Shown: positions 42,196 through 49,824 of the stretch, one piece after another | How positions within the stretch are numbered: position 1 is the stretch's first letter | Layout: every line of letters begins with the position of its first letter | Assembly (NCBI GenBank): GCA_045628865.1 | Contig: JAZQQB010000049.1 | Coordinates: forward strand, 1 to 56,367 | Source: JAZQQB01 sp045628865 | GTDB taxonomy: Bacteria; Bacillota; Clostridia; Lachnospirales; Lachnospiraceae | DNA length: 56,367 bases | Reading direction: 5' to 3' | The notes under the pieces: model-generated | Database searches by the model: none | The model's input: only the letters and a program-made list of their open reading frames with translations | What the model was told of the DNA's origin: nothing | Translations under genes and position numbers: made by a program

Positions 42196-43623
42196 CTATT
42201 CTTCAGCTGTCAGCTCATCAATAAATGACTGTGCCTGAGATGCTGTACGTGTTCCCGGAAACAGTTCAACAACCTGGGTATATGTTTCAATTGCCATACT
42301 GTTGTTTTCCAGCATGCGATAAGAGTTACCAAGTAAAAATAATGCATCCTCTGAGGTTTCATCAAAATAAAATGCCTTTGCAAATGCAGACAATGCATCC
42401 TCATAATACTCATCATTATAACAATCCAGGCCTTCCTCGTAGTATTCCTTAGAAACATCCTTCCCAATCAATTCCTTTAAATTATCATAGCTTGCTGCAT
42501 ACCCCTCTGTCGCCTCAGATTCCAGAAAGTTTCCTTCAATCTGACACAGAACCTCTGCTACTGCCACAATATCTTCTGGATCATTCAAATAAAGGGTCAT
42601 GGCTTCCAGCAAACGATCATAATCCTCCTGTACACCCTCAGATCCGCCGAGTACCTCCAACTGCTTTCTTAAATCTTCATTATCCACCGTTAAGGCATCA
42701 ATTCTTTGATTCAGTTCAGAAACCGTTGCATTCAGCTCATCTTTCTGCTCGCTTACGCTCTTATACTGCTTATTAAGTTCTGCATTGCTCTTTTTCTCCT
42801 TTGCAGGGAGCACTAAGAACCATACACACAATGCGCCTAGTACGACGCCAATCAAAATATTTAAGATAGAATTACCTCTGTGACCTCCAATCAGTGGCAA
42901 ACCACTTCCTGTTGGCTGAATGATGGTCTCATTACCACTCTGGTACATAACAGAATCAGAGTCCTTCTCTTTTTCCTTTTTTCTATCCTTCAATCCCAAA
43001 TCATCTGGAGTAAGCATCTTCTCCACTTCTTTTAAATAGCGAAGGGCTGTTGTATTGTTGATATCAATCTTCAAACATTTCTGAATTTCACGACGAGCCT
43101 TTTCCCATTCCTCATTATTCATATACAAAAGCGCCAATAACTGATGGGCCTGAATATATTTCGGATTTAATGACAGTACCTTCTTTAACTGGATTACTGC
43201 AAGATCTAAGCTGTCTTGATTACAATAAGTCAATGCCTGGTTGAATTTCTTAATGGTCTGATTGATATTATCCAATCTATTAGGATTGTTCTGAATCATA
43301 TTGATATAATCATCTGCAATATTTTTCTTAGGTTTAAAATTCTTGCTAATGACCCACTGATTCAACGCCTGAACAGCCTCTCCCATTTCAAAATAAATAA
43401 GACCAAGTAAATTACGAGCATCTATATTGTTATTATTTAATTTTAAACTCTGCTGCAAGCTGACAATCGCTCCTGACAAATCCCTTACTCGAGCCTTTTC
43501 CAAACCATCGTTATATAATATGTTGGAGGCACTGACGATTCTTTTATATACGGATACATCAGCACCGCAGCTTGTGCAAAAATTCTTCTCATTTAATGCA
43601 CATCCACAACTATAACAATTCAT
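42196..43623 (-). CDS. Zinc-ribbon TPR membrane protein
   Basis: 475 residues from the second of two adjacent ATG codons (43623), six bases after AAGGAG. An N-terminal zinc ribbon (CYSCGCALNEKNFCTSCG) is followed by several TPR units (GLEKARVRDLSGAIVSLQQSLKLN; ALTYCNQDSLDLAVIQLKKVLSLNP; WEKARREIQKCLKID), a basic patch, one membrane helix (NILIGVVLGALCVWFLVLPA, about 252-272), a coiled coil (residues 275-325) and further TPR units at the end. The ribbon and first TPR block would be in the cytoplasm and the coiled coil with the last TPR block outside. Likely a scaffold; no enzyme motif. It is preceded by a 49-residue small gene. Confidence 0.75.
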   Translation of the reverse strand: MNCYSCGCALNEKNFCTSCGADVSVYKRIVSASNILYNDGLEKARVRDLSGAIVSLQQSLKLNNNNIDARNLLGLIYFEMGEAVQALNQWVISKNFKPKKNIADDYINMIQNNPNRLDNINQTIKKFNQALTYCNQDSLDLAVIQLKKVLSLNPKYIQAHQLLALLYMNNEEWEKARREIQKCLKIDINNTTALRYLKEVEKMLTPDDLGLKDRKKEKEKDSDSVMYQSGNETIIQPTGSGLPLIGGHRGNSILNILIGVVLGALCVWFLVLPAKEKKSNAELNKQYKSVSEQKDELNATVSELNQRIDALTVDNEDLRKQLEVLGGSEGVQEDYDRLLEAMTLYLNDPEDIVAVAEVLCQIEGNFLESEATEGYAASYDNLKELIGKDVSKEYYEEGLDCYNDEYYEDALSAFAKAFYFDETSEDALFLLGNSYRMLENNSMAIETYTQVVELFPGTRTASQAQSFIDELTAEE

Positions 43624-43633
43624 CATGATCTCC

Positions 43634-43783
43634 TTAATTTTTATCTTCCTTTTTGGCTTCATTAAGCATCTGAATGACTAATCCTGCCATGTCAGACAAA
43701 TCCTGATGATAGATTGCCTCTGCGGCTTCTTCTATTTCTAAACTTGGATGAAATTTCTTTAATTCTTCTTCAAAATTGATCAT
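43634..43783 (-). CDS. Small acidic protein upstream of the zinc-ribbon TPR gene
   Basis: 49 residues (MINFEEELKKFHPSLEIEEA then EAIYHQDLSDMAGLVIQMLN to a Lys-rich end). AGGGGA is three to four bases before the ATG, and its stop lies inside the AAGGAG-containing leader of the next gene, which starts 10 bases on. A mainly helical protein, possibly an adapter. I do not recognise the family; the good start and tight coupling argue that it is real. Confidence 0.6.
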   Translation of the reverse strand: MINFEEELKKFHPSLEIEEAAEAIYHQDLSDMAGLVIQMLNEAKKEDKN

Positions 43784-43915
43784 ATTTCCCCTAAACCTTT
43801 CACTCCGGCACTACAATAACATAATATCTATTTTTCAAAAAAAAATCAATCTAATTCCGAATATTTGTTTTAATTGTTTTGTCGATAAAAGACAGATGTT
43901 TTGTTATTCTATCAT

Positions 43916-44058
43916 AACAAAGGGTATCGCAAGCAATACCCTGCGCCGCTTTGGCGTCGCATAAGCGACATCTTCCTCTTCCAAAGCGTGCGCTTCTATC
44001 GCGGAGTTTTTTTGTTTGATAGACCAGGTTTAGAGAACATAGTCTATCAAACAAAAAA
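43916..44058 (+). repeat. Hairpin repeat family 1, copy D
   Basis: ACAAAGGGTATCGCAAGCAA then TACCC (first hairpin), GCCGCTTTGGCGTCGCATAA and GCGACA, TTCCTCTTCC, CGCGGAG then seven T, TTTGATAGAC and the terminal hairpin GTTTGATAGAC against GTCTATCAAAC. The same block order as copies A and C. It lies between the small gene at 43634 and the DUF342 gene; the rest of 43784-43915 shows nothing recognisable. Confidence 0.8.
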
Positions 44059-44096
44059 CAAACTGTGACAAATGGTGCCCCATCCTACACAGTTTG
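44050..44096 (-). terminator. Terminator of the DUF342 gene
   Basis: On the minus strand CAAACTGTG, an 18-20 base loop, CACAGTTTG, then TTTTTTG; a 9-bp stem directly after the stop codon. Confidence 0.65.
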
Positions 44097-45602
44097 CTAA
44101 TGTAATACCCTGTTTTCCACTGCTCCATTTTCGTAATAGAACATTCTGCAGCTCATATCCTGTCCGATGACAATCTGTGCTCTTTCTGTTCCAATCACAC
44201 AACCAGAAAATACTTTATTTTCTGCAATTGCCTTTGCTCCCCTGCCAATTTCAATAATGGTATTCAATGTTTCTTTTTCTGCCTTGATCTTTTTCAGTAA
44301 ATCACCATACTGTTCCTGTTGACCAGCAAGTTCCAACAGTTCCCGGTTCACCTGTTCCATTTTATAGGCAGGAATATTTTTCAATCTAGTTTCTTTCTGT
44401 AAATCCACCAGCTTTCCAACAATATTCTTATATAGCTTCTCAGCATCAGTCTGCTTTTTGGATAATAATGCAAACTTATTATAGGCTTCCTTTTCATATC
44501 CCACATGAATTACTGTTTTTACTTCCACTTCATTTCCGATGTTTCTGGCTTTTACACCCTGCAATCCATGTACATAACCACCAATGATACTTCCCTTCGA
44601 GCCCTTAGCATGTACCTCTCCATCAGCTGAAATGTAGCTTGATAAAAATGTATTGGCTTCAACACTGCCACCAGTCCTTACTGCTGCATATTCAATAAAT
44701 TCAGCATAAACATCCCCTTTGGCATATATCTTTGCACGATTACCACCCTGAAGACCTTTCTTTAAGATAATATCTCCACCAGCGTACAGCTCTGCACCAC
44801 TTACAACGCCCGAAACAATGATATTTCTGCCTGCCTTGATTACTACTCCTGCAGCAACAGTTCCCTGTATCTCCACATCACCATAAAACTCAATTTTTCC
44901 CGTGATCAGATCCACATCTCCACGTACTTTATGAACATCTTCAATATCAATTCTGTCATTCTTTAATGTAATCTTGCCTTCCTTAGATGCATAGTATTCA
45001 TTAGGATTCTGGCCCACATAAAAGCCCTTACCCTTAAGCTTAGGAAGATCCTTATTTCTGCCTACTGAAATTTCTGTACCATCCACGCCATATCCTGGAA
45101 CACCTGCCATTGCAGGGTGATACTTGGCAATCAGCTGGTCCTTTTCTACATTGGCAAGCTCACTCATACTGGTATAATCAACGCTTCCATCCTCTAAAAT
45201 ACGCGGTTTATGGTACATCTGGGTATCAAAGAAAAATTCATAATGTCCTTCTTCCCCTTCTTCTGCAGGTTTTCCCTCAGCCACCACGATTTCCATTTCA
45301 TAGACCTGCTTCTCAATAATGGCTTTCACCATGTCATAATCGATACCCTTTACCACTCCGTATCTGCTCAGAAGGTCAGAAATTTCCATAGGACGATATG
45401 CCCGTTCCTTATTTTCAAGATAAATCCATGCAGTCATGTGATCGTCAGATATCCGCACATAAGAACTGAGAACCTGGGGAGTTGTTACCACCTCACCCAC
45501 GTCCTCAGACTGATATTCCGGCATATTTAATTTGATCTGCTCATCAAGCCAATCCAGTTCTTCCAGATTGACCTGAACAACTTCATCATCAAATAATCCC
45601 AT
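44097..45602 (-). CDS. DUF342/FapA-family polymer-like protein
   Basis: 501 residues from the ATG at 45602 after AAAGGA; the longer frame begins before this site. After an N-terminal region (1-90) the FapA signature follows: IAKYHPAMAGVPGYGVDGTEI and a run of Gly-rich beta-helix turns (GDVDLITGKIEFYGDVEIQGTVAAGVVIKAGRNIIVSGVV and on), then a charged coiled coil (about 370-450) and a short end domain. Family proteins form bactofilin-like structures; some are named flagellar assembly protein A, but no flagellar genes are nearby. It may therefore act in cell shape or polysaccharide export. The gene lies downstream of valS with about 75 bases between. Confidence 0.85.
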   Translation of the reverse strand: MGLFDDEVVQVNLEELDWLDEQIKLNMPEYQSEDVGEVVTTPQVLSSYVRISDDHMTAWIYLENKERAYRPMEISDLLSRYGVVKGIDYDMVKAIIEKQVYEMEIVVAEGKPAEEGEEGHYEFFFDTQMYHKPRILEDGSVDYTSMSELANVEKDQLIAKYHPAMAGVPGYGVDGTEISVGRNKDLPKLKGKGFYVGQNPNEYYASKEGKITLKNDRIDIEDVHKVRGDVDLITGKIEFYGDVEIQGTVAAGVVIKAGRNIIVSGVVSGAELYAGGDIILKKGLQGGNRAKIYAKGDVYAEFIEYAAVRTGGSVEANTFLSSYISADGEVHAKGSKGSIIGGYVHGLQGVKARNIGNEVEVKTVIHVGYEKEAYNKFALLSKKQTDAEKLYKNIVGKLVDLQKETRLKNIPAYKMEQVNRELLELAGQQEQYGDLLKKIKAEKETLNTIIEIGRGAKAIAENKVFSGCVIGTERAQIVIGQDMSCRMFYYENGAVENRVLH

Positions 45603-45675
45603 AATCGATCCTTTTCCATGTCTGACATACATCAAATTTTCAGAATTTTCTCTCTTATAGTATTATTTTAACAAT

Positions 45676-48333
45676 TTATTGTAGCTGTTGCAAGCGATTT
45701 TTAACCTGTTCCATCATTTGTGTATATTTTTCTAATTTAGCACGTTCTTCTGCAATCTTAGCTTCAGGCGCCTTAGAAACGAATTTTTCGTTGTTTAGCA
45801 TTCCATTTACTCTGGCAAGCTCGCCCTCTAAACGTTTCTCTTCTTTCTGTAAACGCTCAATCTCTAATTTCAAATCTACCAATTCAGCAAATGGCATATA
45901 AATAACTGCATTTTCAATCACTACAGAAACTGCATCATCTGCGATACCATTTTTGTCACTCTGTAAGATTACTTCTGATGCATATGCCAATGAAGCAAAG
46001 AATAATTTACCCTGGTCAAAGGCTTCCATAATGTCCGAATTCTCAGTTACTACGTATACAGATGCTTTTCTGCTTGGTGCAACATTCATGCTTGTTCTTA
46101 CATTACGGATTCCACGAACTGCTTCTTTGATGATTTCAATTTCTTTTTCATCCTTTGCAAAGTTCCATTCTTCCTTGTATACAGGCCATGAAGAAATCAT
46201 GATAGATTCTTCTTCACTCTGTAATGTACAGAAGATTTCTTCTGTGATAAATGGCATATATGGATGTAATAATTTAAGTGCTCCTAAAAGAACTGTCTTT
46301 AATGTCCATAATGCAGCATTCTGACTAGCTGCATCGTCTGAGTTGTAAAGACGAGGCTTAACCATTTCAATATACCAGTCACAGAATTCATCCCAAATAA
46401 AGTCATAGATTTTCTGAACTGCAATACCAAGTTCAAAGTTCTCCATATTGTCAGTTACTTCTTTTACAAGGTTATTGAACTTAGAAACAATCCACTTATC
46501 AGCTGGCTCTAATGTAGAAAGCTCTGGATTTGTGATTTCTTTTCCTTCCATGTTCATCATGATGAAACGGGAAGCATTCCATACCTTATTAGCGAAGTTT
46601 CTGCTTGCTTCTACTCTTTCCATGTAGAAACGCATATCATTACCAGGAGCATTACCTGTGATCAATGTAAGTCTAAGAGCATCTGCACCATACTGATCAA
46701 TGATTTCCAATGGATCGATACCATTTCCTAATGATTTAGACATCTTTCGACCTAAGTTATCTCTTACAAGACCATGGAACAATACAGTCTTGAAAGGTCT
46801 TTCTTTCATCTGTTCATATCCAGAGAAGATCATACGGATTACCCAGAAGAAAATGATATCATATCCAGTTACAAGTACATCTGTTGGATAGAAGTAATCA
46901 AGTTCATCTGTTTTCTCTGGCCAGCCTAGGGTTGAGAATGGCCATAAAGCTGATGAGAACCATGTATCCAAAGTATCTGGATCCTGTGTAAAGTGTTCGC
47001 ATCCACATTTTGGACATTTGCCAGGTTTTTCCTTTGCAACAACGATTTCACCACATTCATCACAGTAATAAGCTGGGATCTGATGTCCCCACCATAACTG
47101 ACGAGAAATACACCAGTCACGGATATTATCTGTCCAGTTGTAGTATGTCTTATCCATACGTTCTGGAATCAGCTGGATTTCTCCATTCTTAACACCTTCC
47201 ACTGCTGGTTTGATCAGTTCATCCATTTTTACAAACCACTGCTTCTTGATCAGTGGTTCTACTGTATTGTGGCAACGGTAACAAGTACCTACGTTATGGC
47301 TGTAATCTTCAATCTTAACCAAAAGTCCAAGGCTTTCCATTTCAGCAACGATTGCTTTTCTTGCTTCATAACGATCCATACCTTCGAATTTACCACCGTT
47401 CGCATTGATGGTTGCATCGTCATTCATGATATTGATTTCTGGAAGGTTATGTCTCTTACCTACTTCAAAGTCGTTAGGGTCATGTGCTGGTGTGATCTTA
47501 ACAACACCTGTACCAAATTCCATATCTACATAGTCATCTTCTACAACTGGAATTGGTTTGTTTACGATTGGAAGCCATACCTTTTTACCCTTTAGGTGTG
47601 CATATCTTTCATCATTAGGGTTAATGGCTACTGCTGTATCACCAAGCATTGTTTCTGGACGAGTGGTAGCAAAGATCAAAAATTCTGTCTTGCTTGGTTC
47701 CCCGTTCTCATCAACGATTGGATATTTCATATGCCAGAAATGTCCTGCCTGTTCTTCGTATCCAACCTCAGCATCAGAAATAGATGTATTACAGATTGGA
47801 CACCAGTTGATAATTCTGGATCCCTTGTAAATATATCCTTTTTCATGCATCTTTACGAATACTTCTTTAACGGCTTTGTTACAGCCTTCATCCATGGTAA
47901 ATCTTTCACGATCCCAATCACAGCTTGAACCCATTTTCTTAAGCTGGGAAACAATACGTCCGCCGTATTCCTTCTTCCAATCCCAAACTCTGTCTAAGAA
48001 TTTCTCACGACCAAGCTCTTCCTTGGTAACGCCTTCTTTTTTCAGCTGTTCAACTACCTTCGCTTCTGTCGCGATAGAAGCATGATCTGTACCTGGCATC
48101 CATAATGCATTGTATCCCTGCATTCTCTTAAATCTTGTTAAGATATCCTGCATTGTATTATCAAGGGCATGTCCCATGTGAAGCTGTCCTGTGATGTTTG
48201 GTGGTGGCATCACAATGGTAAAAGGTTTCTTACTTCTATCGTCTTCTGCATGAAAATACTTCTTTTCAATCCAGTTAGCATAAATTCTGTCTTCCATCTG
48301 ATGTGGATCATAGGTTTTGGCTAATTCTTTCAT
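45676..48333 (-). CDS. valS: Valyl-tRNA synthetase
   Basis: 885 residues from the ATG at 48333 with GGAG three bases before; the in-frame start at 48387 lies within a repeat and is unlikely. Class I signatures: PPPNITGQLHMGHALDNT (HIGH-type, HMGH, near residue 35) and KMSKSLGNGIDPLE (KMSKS, near residue 517). GTDHASIATEAKV and CISRQLWWGHQIPAYYC with a zinc-type CxxC...CxxC (CDECGEIVVAKEKPGKCPKCG) are present. The C-terminal coiled coil after residue 820 is the ValS tRNA-binding arm. The T-box leader upstream gives regulation by uncharged tRNA-Val. Confidence 0.97.
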   Translation of the reverse strand: MKELAKTYDPHQMEDRIYANWIEKKYFHAEDDRSKKPFTIVMPPPNITGQLHMGHALDNTMQDILTRFKRMQGYNALWMPGTDHASIATEAKVVEQLKKEGVTKEELGREKFLDRVWDWKKEYGGRIVSQLKKMGSSCDWDRERFTMDEGCNKAVKEVFVKMHEKGYIYKGSRIINWCPICNTSISDAEVGYEEQAGHFWHMKYPIVDENGEPSKTEFLIFATTRPETMLGDTAVAINPNDERYAHLKGKKVWLPIVNKPIPVVEDDYVDMEFGTGVVKITPAHDPNDFEVGKRHNLPEINIMNDDATINANGGKFEGMDRYEARKAIVAEMESLGLLVKIEDYSHNVGTCYRCHNTVEPLIKKQWFVKMDELIKPAVEGVKNGEIQLIPERMDKTYYNWTDNIRDWCISRQLWWGHQIPAYYCDECGEIVVAKEKPGKCPKCGCEHFTQDPDTLDTWFSSALWPFSTLGWPEKTDELDYFYPTDVLVTGYDIIFFWVIRMIFSGYEQMKERPFKTVLFHGLVRDNLGRKMSKSLGNGIDPLEIIDQYGADALRLTLITGNAPGNDMRFYMERVEASRNFANKVWNASRFIMMNMEGKEITNPELSTLEPADKWIVSKFNNLVKEVTDNMENFELGIAVQKIYDFIWDEFCDWYIEMVKPRLYNSDDAASQNAALWTLKTVLLGALKLLHPYMPFITEEIFCTLQSEEESIMISSWPVYKEEWNFAKDEKEIEIIKEAVRGIRNVRTSMNVAPSRKASVYVVTENSDIMEAFDQGKLFFASLAYASEVILQSDKNGIADDAVSVVIENAVIYMPFAELVDLKLEIERLQKEEKRLEGELARVNGMLNNEKFVSKAPEAKIAEERAKLEKYTQMMEQVKNRLQQLQ

Positions 48334-48380
48334 TTTCTCCTGCCTTTCTTTATTGTACCAACGCTTATCAAAAATCTTCT

Positions 48381-48500
48381 CTTTCATTCGTATTTTTCAC
48401 CGACTTCGTCGGTGTCGTCGCTTCGCGACTTATAAAAAATACTCATTCCGCTTAAGTGAAAACAAATGCCTGCTTCGCAGTCGCTTGTTTTCCTTACCTC
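48381..48500. repeat. Repeat family 2 unit between valS and its leader
   Basis: CTTTCATTCGTA, then two short hairpins (CCGACTTCGTCGG and GTCGCTTCGCGAC), ACTCAT, GTGAAAACAAATGCC, a TTCG-type hairpin (CTGCTTCGCAG) and CGCTTGTTTTCCTTACCTC. The same blocks occur at 56249-56367. It is between the valS start and the T-box terminator, so it lies in the read-through transcript. Confidence 0.65.
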
Positions 48501-48511
48501 GCTACAAAAAC

Positions 48512-48751
48512 AAAAAGCCCTTATCTGACCGAAATCAGATAAGGGCGTAATAAACGCGGTACCACCTTATATTGTACTCTTAGTCCTTAACGCAGACATA
48601 CGTGAAACCCTACTTAGTAAATCTACCGTTCAGACTTCCAGTTCAAAAGCTACCTTCTCAATGCCTACTGTAAGCAACCTTGCACCCGGTGAGTCGCTCT
48701 CTCTATCCAGCGGTGTATTGATACTCCTCTTTCTCAACACCTTTTCAATAT
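48512..48751 (-). promoter_or_regulatory. T-box riboswitch leader of valS
   Basis: On the minus strand: the T-box core AAGGTGGTACCGCG at 48555-48568, then a terminator GCCCTTATCTGA-TTTC-GGTCAGATAAGGGC with TTTTTG (48512-48546), and upstream the AGAGAG and stem I region. Uncharged tRNA pairs with the T-box through its CCA end and favours the antiterminator. A GTA (valine) triplet at 48651-48653 stands roughly where the specifier loop should be, but the stem I fold was not verified. Confidence 0.92.
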
Positions 48752-48757
48752 GGAATA

Positions 48758-48786
48758 ATCATAATGTGAGAAAGGGGATTTGTCAA
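48758..48786 (-). promoter_or_regulatory. Promoter of the valS T-box leader
   Basis: On the minus strand TTGACA (48781-48786), 17-base spacer, TATGAT (48758-48763). It begins within 10 bases of the end of the upstream gene. Confidence 0.85.
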
Positions 48787-48794
48787 GTGGATTC

Positions 48795-49805
48795 TTAGAA
48801 AAGACCACCAAACATAGAGCTCATCATGCTTTCCATCATAGCTTCCATGAAATCCATACCTACACCAGCTGCAAACATCTGAACCAATGTCTTTAACAAT
48901 AACATTACAACGATTGCATTTACAAGTACTGAAACAACTGTTGTTAATGATTCCATCAAGAATGCTTTCTCCTTGTTAGGAGCTGCTGCAAAACGATATG
49001 AAACAGCTTTGCTCTCTAATAATATAGTTACAGCAATGGCAACAATAATCATTATTAATGTTACAGATCCTGAAATATATCCTAATAACCATACAAGTGC
49101 GAATACACAAATCTCTCCAACACCAGCTACACAAACTTCGGCTAATACATCCAAATAACTTCCTGGAGTAATTGATTTACTGAAAAGCCAAGCAACTAAT
49201 GCTGTAACACCTTTTACAACAATGAATGTTAACAATACAAGAAAGATTGTGCCTACAAAACTCTTGTCGCATTCTTCATAAAAATCTTTAAATGTACCAC
49301 CGTCAAGAATGTTCTTGTTAGAAATCATAATAATCAGAGTGATCAAGAATCCTAAAAGTGCATATGCGCCACCAAGGATGAACGCACCACCTTTTTTTGC
49401 ACCAGCTGTCTGCATAGTTGCTAAAGGTGCTTTAAAGAAACCTGTTAACATGTCAAGAGCATCTTTAAACATAATGCCTGCTTTTCCTGGCTGTGCTGGC
49501 ATTCCATATGCCTGCATTGGCATTCCTGGCTGACCATATGCCTGTCCTGGCTGGCCGTATGCCTGTCCTGGCTGACCATATGCCTGTCCTGGCTGGCCAT
49601 ACGCCTGTCCTGGCTGGCCATACGCCTGTCCCTGCATTGGCTGACCATATGCCTGCTGTGGCTGCTGCATTGGCTGACCATATGCCTGTTCTGGCTGTCC
49701 GTATGCCTGCTGTGGCTGCTGTGCCATAGCTGCCTGGCTCTGTGGGCATGTACACACTCCATTCTCTCCTACTGGTTGTCCGCAAAATTTACAAAAATTA
49801 GCCAT
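48795..49805 (-). CDS. Zinc-ribbon membrane protein with AYGQP repeats (Yip1-like)
   Basis: 336 residues. An N-terminal zinc ribbon (FCKFCGQPVGENGVCTC) is followed by nine AYGQP/AYGMP repeats rich in Gln, Gly and Pro (about 30-110), then a domain of five or six membrane helices (about 140-320) that resembles Yip1/DUF-type integral membrane proteins. The repeat is coded by near-identical 21-base units, prone to length change. It ends in a Met/Phe-rich tail (MESMMSSMFGG). It lies 19 bases after the LPPM-type gene on the same strand, so the two are probably co-expressed. The role is unknown; a membrane scaffold or stress protein is possible. Confidence 0.7.
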   Translation of the reverse strand: MANFCKFCGQPVGENGVCTCPQSQAAMAQQPQQAYGQPEQAYGQPMQQPQQAYGQPMQGQAYGQPGQAYGQPGQAYGQPGQAYGQPGQAYGQPGMPMQAYGMPAQPGKAGIMFKDALDMLTGFFKAPLATMQTAGAKKGGAFILGGAYALLGFLITLIIMISNKNILDGGTFKDFYEECDKSFVGTIFLVLLTFIVVKGVTALVAWLFSKSITPGSYLDVLAEVCVAGVGEICVFALVWLLGYISGSVTLIMIIVAIAVTILLESKAVSYRFAAAPNKEKAFLMESLTTVVSVLVNAIVVMLLLKTLVQMFAAGVGMDFMEAMMESMMSSMFGGLF

Positions 49806-49824
49806 TTAATATTTCCTCCTTAGG

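Noticed and set aside
42107..42200. Sigma-H promoter for spoIIA
   Set aside because: Only weak AGGA/GAAT-like words with wrong spacing were found, and the terminator occupies the region.
45110..45530. Plus-strand frames inside the DUF342 gene
   Set aside because: No ribosome binding site; low-complexity antisense composition; the minus strand encodes the conserved family.
49465..49785. Open frames on both strands across the AYGQP repeat
   Set aside because: They are periodic shadows of the repeat DNA of the gene at 48795-49805, with no start signals; the minus-strand coding frame has the zinc ribbon and membrane domain.
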